DNA of 10,658 nucleotides. It comes from Ruminiclostridium sp. (GTDB lineage: Bacteria; Bacillota_A; Clostridia; Oscillospirales; Ruminococcaceae). This document shows, piece after piece, positions 5,981 through 10,658 of this stretch; the stretch's first letter is position 1; each line of letters opens with the position of its first letter. The DNA lies in the NCBI GenBank assembly GCA_017550775.1, contig JAFZOA010000135.1, positions 1 to 10,658 on the forward strand, written 5' to 3'. Both the position numbers and the translations under genes were made by a program. Under the pieces are notes generated by a model that saw nothing but the letters and a program-made list of their open reading frames with translations, was not told where the DNA came from and searched no databases.

Positions 5981-7086
5981 TAACTGAAAACACTGCAATT
6001 GGGGTGAGAAGCTTTAAAAGCTTCTATATCTCTCCAATTAACATTATTACCTCCAATCGTCAGGATTTCAAGATTTGTCAGTCCTTCCAACGCAGATATA
6101 TCGGATATATTGTTACCCCATAAATACAATTTTTTCAGATTTTTTAATTTGCTCAATATTGATATATCTGTAATATTGTTGTCGGAAATATCCAAATATT
6201 CAAGCTTTTTTAGTTTTTTCAAAGGCTTTATATCTGATATGTTATTATTTTTCAGTTCAAGCGATTCCAAATTTGTAAAATCGCTCAGATTTGAAACATC
6301 TGTAATTTTATCATTCATCAAGCTAAGCTTTACTAAATTCTTTAATTGTGATACTTTTTTTAAATCATCGTCGTTAAGTGTATTATTATTTAAAGTAAGT
6401 TTTTGTATATCAGTCTTATAAGTCAATCCTTTGATTTCAACTGTTTTTACAACATTTTCTTCAATTATTTTTGTTGTTTCCGTCGTTGTACTCTTCGCTT
6501 TTGTGGTTGTCTGAGGTGTTGTTGTCGTAGCCTCTGGCGTTGTTGTAATCTCAGGTGTTATTGTCGTTTTCGGCGTTGTTGTAATCTCAGGTGTTTTTGT
6601 CGTTTCCGGCGTTGTTGTAGTCTCAGGTGTAGTCGTAGTCTCAGGTGTAGTCGTAGTCTCCGACGTTGTTGTAATCTCCGGTGTTGTCGTAATCTCGGTC
6701 GTTGTCGTTTCTGCGGCTGTTGTCTCCGTACCCGTAAGCGCACCTGCGAGTGCAAGCAGCTCGTCCAGCTTTGCCTTTATCCGCTCGTCTCCAGTCTGCT
6801 CGTAACCGGTCTGTAAGGTCTTTATCGCGCTGTCGGTATCGCCCATTGCTATGTACGCGTCCGCCTTGCCTATGTACGCGTCGGCATTCTTCGGATCTAT
6901 GTTGAGCACCTTGTCGAACTCGATTATCGCCTGCTCATACTTCATTTCGGAGAGATAGCGCTCCGCGACGGAAAGTGTGTCGGAAATACTCGCGACAGTA
7001 GTGCTCTGTGAGCAGCCCGAAAGCGCGGGTACAGCCGATAAAACCATTGTTCCGGCTATAAATGCCGATAATATCCTGTTTTTCAT
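5977..7086 (-). CDS. Lipoprotein with TPR, Thr-rich repeat linker and leucine-rich repeats
   Basis: A 369-residue surface lipoprotein. A signal peptide ends at lipobox LSGC, with C25 as the lipidated cysteine. Residues about 36-112 form two TPR-like helical repeats (YEQAIIEFDKVLNIDPKNADAY). Residues about 121-205 are a Thr-rich linker of tandem xTTTPE hexapeptides. Residues about 221-355 are five to six 22-residue leucine-rich repeats of the SDS22/internalin pattern (LxxLxLxxNxIxDIxxL), capped by a HPNC-type end. The ATG at 7084-7086 has AAAGGAG seven bases upstream. Base composition changes sharply inside the gene: the TPR half matches its neighbours (33 of 60 bases G or C in 6841-6900), while the LRR half is very AT-rich (10 of 60 in 6121-6180). 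This suggests a domain of different origin. Likely role is protein or glycan binding at the cell surface; the ligand is unknown. Confidence 0.93.
   Translation of the reverse strand: MKNRILSAFIAGTMVLSAVPALSGCSQSTTVASISDTLSVAERYLSEMKYEQAIIEFDKVLNIDPKNADAYIGKADAYIAMGDTDSAIKTLQTGYEQTGDERIKAKLDELLALAGALTGTETTAAETTTTEITTTPEITTTSETTTTPETTTTPETTTTPETTKTPEITTTPKTTITPEITTTPEATTTTPQTTTKAKSTTTETTKIIEENVVKTVEIKGLTYKTDIQKLTLNNNTLNDDDLKKVSQLKNLVKLSLMNDKITDVSNLSDFTNLESLELKNNNISDIKPLKKLKKLEYLDISDNNITDISILSKLKNLKKLYLWGNNISDISALEGLTNLEILTIGGNNVNWRDIEAFKASHPNCSVFSY
5997..6039. other. Nested inverted repeat in 3' end of lipoprotein gene
   Basis: Outer arms AATTGG (5997-6002) and CCAATT (6034-6039) enclose the perfect palindrome GAAGCTTTAAAAGCTTC (6008-6024). 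It lies inside the last codons of the lipoprotein gene, 17 to 60 bases upstream of the parA -35 box. It lacks a clean T-run on the minus strand, so terminator function is uncertain. It could also be a regulator site or chance. Confidence 0.35.
6514..6696 (-). repeat. 18-bp tandem repeat encoding Thr-Pro-Glu hexapeptides
   Basis: About ten degenerate 18-base units encode ITTTPE, TTTTPE, TTKTPE, TTITPE and similar hexapeptides (residues 131-191 of the lipoprotein). The central copies are nearly identical in DNA and the outer copies have drifted, as expected from slippage or unequal crossing over. The linker is probably extended and possibly O-glycosylated (inference). The copy number may vary between strains. 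Confidence 0.9.
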
Positions 7087-7111
7087 AGTTTATCTCCTTT
7101 ATCATAGTCAA

Positions 7112-7138
7112 CTATAATATTATACCATATTATAATAG
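7112..7138 (-). promoter_or_regulatory. Probable promoter of lipoprotein gene with imperfect palindrome
   Basis: On the minus strand two TATAAT hexamers occur at 7129-7134 and 7119-7124. No good -35 box is seen at the right distance. The 27-base segment CTATAATA...TATTATAG is an imperfect inverted repeat (10 of 13 arm positions pair). It could be a regulator operator over the -10 region or simply a by-product of two AT-rich boxes. Confidence 0.45.
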
Positions 7139-7198
7139 AAAAGAAAAGAGTTTTTTAAAATTTTGAGGTCCCGGAAATTATCCCCGCCGGTGTTCAGG

Positions 7199-7227
7199 TT
7201 GACAATTTGCGCCCGCCGTGCTATAAT
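7199..7227 (+). promoter_or_regulatory. Perfect consensus sigma-A promoter of substrate-binding protein gene
   Basis: TTGACA at 7199-7204 and TATAAT at 7222-7227 are separated by exactly 17 bases, the ideal arrangement. The start of transcription should be near 7234, about 28 bases before the ATG. TAAAC (7227-7231) and GTTTA (7240-7244) form a weak inverted repeat over the start site that could be a metal-regulator operator, but it does not match a Zur or Fur box that I know. Confidence 0.88.
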
Positions 7228-7261
7228 AAACACTGATTTGTTTACGAACGGGTGATATGAT

Positions 7262-8203
7262 ATGAAATACAGGATAAAACAGCTTACGGCGGCGTTTGCG
7301 GTGAGCGCTTCAATACTGCTCACAGCGGGCTGCTCTTCGCCGGAAAAGCCTGCCGACAGCGGCACTCTCAAGGTCATCACCGTGAACTTCCCGCCCTACG
7401 ACTTCGTGAAGCAGATGACCGGCGGTGAGATCGTCCCGGAAATGCTGCTAAAAGGCGGTCAGGACGCTCATACCTACGAGCCGACCGCAAAGGACATAAT
7501 CCGCATCAACGACGCGGATATATTTATCTGCACCGGCGGCGAGAGTGACGCGTGGGTGGACAGGATAGCGGAGAGTCTTGACGGCGGAGTCAGGATCATA
7601 CGAATGATGGACTGTATCGGTGATCTGATCGAGGAAGAGCATGAAGAACACGCGGGAAATGACCACTATCACGCAGAGGTCGAGTATGACGAGCACGTCT
7701 GGACTTCCCCGAAGAACGCGGAGGCGATATGTAAAGTGATCGCTTCGGAGCTCGCAAGTGCCGATCCCGCCAACGCCGACAAATACGAGTCCGGATTTGC
7801 AGTGTACAGCGCCGAGCTTGAAGCGCTGTCCGACGAGCTTCAGGCTGCTGCGGACAAGCTCGACAAGCCGCTTATCTTCGGTGACCGGTTCCCGTTCGCG
7901 TACATGGCGCACGACTACGGGATAGAGTATCACGCGGCGTTTGCGGGCTGCTCGTCCGAGACCGAGCCGAGTGCCGCAAAGATGACCGAGCTTATAGAGT
8001 ACGCGAAGGAAAGCCGCGCGAAGGTGATATATCACATCGAGTTTTCCACCGAGAAGGTCGCCAGGGCTATCGCGGAGACCGTCGGTGCCGATATCCGGCT
8101 TATGCATTCCTGTCACACGCTCTCGGACGAAGACCTTAATGCCGGCGAATCGTATATATCCGTAATGCGCAGGAACATTGCCGCTATGGGATCGAACGGG
8201 TAA
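7262..8203 (+). CDS. Zinc/manganese-type ABC transporter substrate-binding lipoprotein (ZnuA/TroA family)
   Basis: Cluster A-I (ZnuA/TroA/PsaA) metal-binding lipoprotein that would hand a divalent metal to an ABC permease. It has 313 residues, with a signal peptide and lipobox LTAGC (C24). The first metal ligand is H70 in GQDAHTYEPT. A His/Glu-rich loop lies at about 124-145 (H127, H130, H135, H137), typical of zinc importers. H145 in DEHVW matches the second ligand. The third ligand His is replaced by Arg in FGDRFPFAYMAHDYG (R209), and the fourth-ligand Asp region reads LMHSCH (H282, H285). I recall this GDRFPF/HSCH variant from other Clostridia, so it is probably a subfamily rather than decay. 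The ATG is preceded by GGGTGAT, a modest ribosome site. No permease or ATPase gene is adjacent; the gene is followed after 27 bases by a GNAT gene. Confidence 0.93.
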   Translation: MKYRIKQLTAAFAVSASILLTAGCSSPEKPADSGTLKVITVNFPPYDFVKQMTGGEIVPEMLLKGGQDAHTYEPTAKDIIRINDADIFICTGGESDAWVDRIAESLDGGVRIIRMMDCIGDLIEEEHEEHAGNDHYHAEVEYDEHVWTSPKNAEAICKVIASELASADPANADKYESGFAVYSAELEALSDELQAAADKLDKPLIFGDRFPFAYMAHDYGIEYHAAFAGCSSETEPSAAKMTELIEYAKESRAKVIYHIEFSTEKVARAIAETVGADIRLMHSCHTLSDEDLNAGESYISVMRRNIAAMGSNG

Positions 8204-8230
8204 AGATCGGTCACGGACAGGAGACATAAA

Positions 8231-8980
8231 ATGACAAAGACGGAGATATACGGCGCGGTGAGAGACCAGCTCTCCCGCGAGCTTAGCTGTGAGCCGGGGG
8301 ACTTTCTCGGAGAGGATAACGTTATCACCGGTTTCAGGCTGCACGAGAAGCGGCGCAGGTTCTCTGAGGACAGACCGTTCCTGCAAATGGCGACCTTCGG
8401 CGGCGGTGCGGTGATCTCGGCGGACGAAAAGCTTCACCCGTGGCTGAGCGAATGGGTACGGGACAAGCGCGGATTTACGCTGTTCGAGCAGGAGAACTGG
8501 TTCGGGCTGGAAACGGAGCTCCGCAGGTACGGGTATCGTATGGCATCGACGCACCATATGTTCCTACCGCGCCCGGAGATCACCGACATAACGACCGACA
8601 TCAATATAAAGTGGTATGAGCAGGGCGAGCTTGACGGGTTCTACGGAAAGCCTTACCTCTCAAACGCGCTGTGTGACCGGTTCAGACCGGAGCGCCCGGA
8701 CGTGCTCGCAGTCGCGGCGTTTGACGGCGGGGAGATAATGGGCATGGCGGGTTGTTCCGCCGATACGCCGGAGCTGTGGCAGATAGGGATAGACGTGCTT
8801 CCCGGGTACAGGCGGCGCGGAGTTGCGGTCATACTCGTTACTCTGCTGAAAAACGAGGCGCTGCGGCGCGGGGCGATACCCTATTACGGGACGAGCCTTT
8901 CCAATCTCGCGTCATGGAAAACGGCACTGCTGAGCGGCTTTGAGCCCGCGTGGATCGAGACTGAAGCTGTGCTGAAATAG
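8231..8980 (+). CDS. GNAT-family N-acetyltransferase
   Basis: A 249-residue cytoplasmic protein. The C-terminal half (about 125-245) is a GNAT fold: QIGIDVLPGYRRRGVAVILVTLL (about 184-206) is motif A, with RRRGVA forming the acetyl-CoA pyrophosphate loop. YYGTSLSNLASWKTALLSGF (218-237) is motif B, with the conserved Asn and the 'GF' ending. The N-terminal 120 residues are a separate region that I do not recognise, giving a longer protein than a minimal GNAT of about 150 residues. The acyl acceptor cannot be told from sequence. AGGAGA lies seven bases before the ATG. It is probably cotranscribed with the substrate-binding protein, and ends five bases before the terminator hairpin. Confidence 0.9.
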   Translation: MTKTEIYGAVRDQLSRELSCEPGDFLGEDNVITGFRLHEKRRRFSEDRPFLQMATFGGGAVISADEKLHPWLSEWVRDKRGFTLFEQENWFGLETELRRYGYRMASTHHMFLPRPEITDITTDINIKWYEQGELDGFYGKPYLSNALCDRFRPERPDVLAVAAFDGGEIMGMAGCSADTPELWQIGIDVLPGYRRRGVAVILVTLLKNEALRRGAIPYYGTSLSNLASWKTALLSGFEPAWIETEAVLK

Positions 8981-8983
8981 AGA

Positions 8984-9006
8984 CTCCCCTGTCGCCGACA
9001 GGGGAG
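8984..9006. terminator. Bidirectional intrinsic terminator between convergent genes
   Basis: CTCCCCTGTC (8984-8993) and GACAGGGGAG (8997-9006) form a perfect GC-rich 10-bp stem with a GCC loop. Rightward it is followed by CTTATCTTTATTG, and leftward by TCTCTATTTC. It lies between the acetyltransferase stop (8980) and the response-regulator stop (9014), so it can serve both units. Confidence 0.88.
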
Positions 9007-9013
9007 CTTATCT

Positions 9014-9733
9014 TTATTGCTGCTGCTGTGGAGAAATGATACCCCATTTATAGCCGTAACCCCACACCGTCTGGATGTACTGGGGATTTGAGGGGTCGTC
9101 CTCTATCTTCATGCGTATGCGACGGATATTCACATCAACTATCTTGTCGTCGCCGTAGTAGCTCTCGCCCCATATCTTGTCGAGCAGGGTGCGCCGGTCA
9201 ACGGCATTCCCGGAGTTGCGGATAAAGTATTCGATGATGTGGTATTCGACCTGGGTAATGTCGAGCGGCTCGCCGTTTTTGGTTATGCGGCGGCTCTTTA
9301 CGTCAACGCGGAATGGTCCGGAAACAAGCTCGGTTCCGCTTTCTTCGGCATTGCGGGAAACGCTCACACGGCGGTAGATAGCGTCGATACGGGCGATAAG
9401 CTCCGACGGCGAGAACGGCTTTGTCACATAGTCGTCCGCCCCCATCATCAGACAGTTCACCTTGTCCATTTCCTGGCTCTTGGCGGAGAGCATGATTATT
9501 CCGATAGTGCTGCTTTCGCTGCGAAGGAAACGACAGACCTGTGTTCCGTCTACGCCGGGCATCATAATGTCGAGCAGCGCCACATCGAACCGCCGGCCGT
9601 TCTTCCAGGCGTCGATCGCCTTCTGTCCGCTGTCAACGTCGAACACGTCATAGCCGGAGCGTTTGAGGTGTATCACAACAAAATCGCGTATCGCGTCCTC
9701 GTCCTCACAGACAAGTATTCTTTTTTCTTCCAT
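9014..9733 (-). CDS. OmpR/PhoB-family response regulator
   Basis: DNA-binding regulator of a two-component system, 239 residues. The receiver domain (about 4-118) has acidic pocket E10/D11, phospho-acceptor D55 (VALLDIMMPG), switch S83 and K105 (TKPF). The winged-helix domain (about 135-231) ends with DVNIRRIRMKIEDDP and VWGYGYKWG, typical of OmpR/PhoB regulators. The C-terminus is four Gln residues from short CAG repeats. The ATG at 9731-9733 has AGGAGG ten bases upstream, and this site overlaps the TAG stop of the upstream gene, so the two are probably coupled. No histidine kinase gene lies downstream; any partner must lie outside the window. Confidence 0.95.
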   Translation of the reverse strand: MEEKRILVCEDEDAIRDFVVIHLKRSGYDVFDVDSGQKAIDAWKNGRRFDVALLDIMMPGVDGTQVCRFLRSESSTIGIIMLSAKSQEMDKVNCLMMGADDYVTKPFSPSELIARIDAIYRRVSVSRNAEESGTELVSGPFRVDVKSRRITKNGEPLDITQVEYHIIEYFIRNSGNAVDRRTLLDKIWGESYYGDDKIVDVNIRRIRMKIEDDPSNPQYIQTVWGYGYKWGIISPQQQQ

Positions 9734-9747
9734 GAGTCGTTTTCCTC

Positions 9748-10658
9748 CTATATCAGTCTGAAAAGTTCCCCGAGTTTTTCCTCTTTCGGGGTGAGAATGC
9801 TCTCGGTGAGCACCGCGTAGTATGAGTACCCCGTGGATAAGCTCTTCCCGAGGTATATATAGTCCTGTGTATCATATTTTGCGGTATTTCCGTCCGCAGC
9901 GCCGTATATTCGCAGGAGCTCTTCTCCCTTTACATCCGAGATCGTGTCATAGCGGTTGAATATCACCGAGCTGTCGGCGATCGAGACCGCGGCTGTGACA
10001 CCGCCCCACGAGTCGGGGAACAGGAACACATAGTCGCCCTTTGTGCCGACAAAGCTTCTGTACTTCTCGGAAAGCAGAGTGCCGCTGCGTTCGAGCGAGT
10101 ACCACACGGTCATGTTGACCTGCTCTGAACGCGGAAGGTCGGTGTACTCCGGGAACGGGACGCAGGACGGTATCTCTGTAACGCCGTCGTCGTCGATGTC
10201 CTTGCACGGGATATATGGGGTATAGGTATTTGAGCTTCGCATCGTCACGTCCGGGTTGAGCACAGGCGAGAGGTAGAAGTACCGGTTGCCGTACACGATC
10301 GCGTCCGTGCCGAACGAGCCGTCCGAGAACGCGTAATCAACGTATGTTGTTCGTATGTTCGGGGTGCCGCATTTCCCACAGGTCACGGTTTTTATGCCTG
10401 CGAAGCCGCTGTTGAGCGGGATAAAGCCGAGCTGGACGATAGCCCCGTCTCTTGCGCCGTATATTCCTGCCATTGTGTTGCCGGAAACTCGCTCGTTGGT
10501 AACGGTAAACAGGTCGTCGATGCCGTTGCCGTCCGCGTCGAAAATGTCCATGTAGATATTGCGGACGTTCATGAGCTCCTGCGGGGTGCCGTCGGTATAG
10601 GACATGATGCTTGTGTAGCGGTCGGAGGAGCTTTGCAGGAGATAGTTCACTATTATCA
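9748..10658 (-). CDS. FG-GAP/VCBS-like protein, 5' end outside window
   Basis: The frame is open from the right edge to a TAG at 9748-9750, giving at least 303 residues. No stop is seen upstream of the GTG at 10648-10650, and that GTG has no evident ribosome site, so the true start is probably beyond the edge. Two acidic loops resemble calcium-binding FG-GAP/VCBS repeats: DIFDADGNGIDDLFTV (residues 35-50 counted from that GTG) and KDIDDDGVTEI (150-160). The rest is rich in Tyr, Ser, Gly and Val, as in beta-propeller or beta-sandwich proteins. A CGKCG pair (91-95) could form a disulfide or a metal site. An extracellular location is likely by family, but the signal peptide is not in view. It is followed after 14 bases by the response regulator, which suggests it could be part of, or controlled with, a signalling unit. 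The function is unknown. Confidence 0.85.
   Translation of the reverse strand, partial: IIVNYLLQSSSDRYTSIMSYTDGTPQELMNVRNIYMDIFDADGNGIDDLFTVTNERVSGNTMAGIYGARDGAIVQLGFIPLNSGFAGIKTVTCGKCGTPNIRTTYVDYAFSDGSFGTDAIVYGNRYFYLSPVLNPDVTMRSSNTYTPYIPCKDIDDDGVTEIPSCVPFPEYTDLPRSEQVNMTVWYSLERSGTLLSEKYRSFVGTKGDYVFLFPDSWGGVTAAVSIADSSVIFNRYDTISDVKGEELLRIYGAADGNTAKYDTQDYIYLGKSLSTGYSYYAVLTESILTPKEEKLGELFRLI

Noticed and set aside
5916..5993. N-terminal extension of ParA to the ATG at 5993
   Set aside because: The extension would start upstream of the promoter and lacks a ribosome site; the Soj-like start at 5915 fits better.
6514..6696. CRISPR-like array
   Set aside because: The units are contiguous 18-base coding repeats without spacers of constant length, and no cas gene is present.
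6403..6816. Plus-strand Cys/Arg-rich repeat frame
   Set aside because: The CCNLRC-like repeats are the antisense translation of the Thr-Pro-Glu hexapeptide DNA repeats.
7448..8557. Long minus-strand frame of about 370 codons
   Set aside because: It is antisense to the substrate-binding protein and GNAT genes, which both show clear family motifs; it has no recognisable domain.
1..10658. parS sites or replication origin
   Set aside because: No CACGTG-centred parS palindrome was found by eye. A single near DnaA-box word (CGTGGATAA, 9832-9840) lies alone inside a coding region.

Overview
The window looks like a chromosomal segment from a low-to-mid GC Firmicute of the class Clostridia, most likely an Oscillospiraceae/Ruminococcus-like gut anaerobe. 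Supporting signs are consensus sigma-A promoters, strong AAAGGAG-type ribosome sites, a Soj/Spo0J (ParA/ParB) pair followed by serS, and a Thr-rich TPR/leucine-rich-repeat lipoprotein of a style common in that group. The lineage is inferred from gene content, not from a marker gene.

Layout. Bases 1-7086 are all transcribed leftward (minus strand). In transcription order they hold: a TPR + Thr-repeat + leucine-rich-repeat lipoprotein (5977-7086); parA (5121-5915) and parB (4251-5108) as a tight pair; seryl-tRNA synthetase (2908-4203); a two-helix membrane protein with a very long disordered cytoplasmic tail (683-2779); and the start of a protein with a FliD-like stretch that runs off the left edge (1-630). 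Bases 7262-8980 are transcribed rightward: a zinc/manganese-type ABC substrate-binding lipoprotein and a GNAT acetyltransferase. From 9014 to the right edge, transcription is leftward again: an FG-GAP-like protein (5' end outside the window) followed by an OmpR-family response regulator. A strong bidirectional terminator hairpin at 8984-9006 separates the two convergent units.

How the genes relate. ParA and ParB form a chromosome-segregation module, and the ParB ribosome site overlaps the parA stop codon. A near-perfect sigma-A promoter drives parA, with its -35 box overlapping the stop codon of the lipoprotein gene. No clear terminator was seen between parB and serS, so serS may be cotranscribed with parAB. 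The substrate-binding protein has its own perfect consensus promoter (17-base spacer), but no permease or ATPase gene lies beside it. The response regulator is coupled to the FG-GAP-like protein upstream, and no kinase gene is visible in the window.

Most genes are ordinary families. The best candidates for follow-up are the compositional mosaic in the lipoprotein gene, the recurrent motifs in the tail of the two-helix protein (one pair conserved at protein level despite different codons), the altered metal-ligand positions in the substrate-binding protein, and the FliD-like gene outside any visible flagellar context. I did not find convincing evidence of a wholly new defence or mobile system. 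There is no intergenic stretch over 300 bases.
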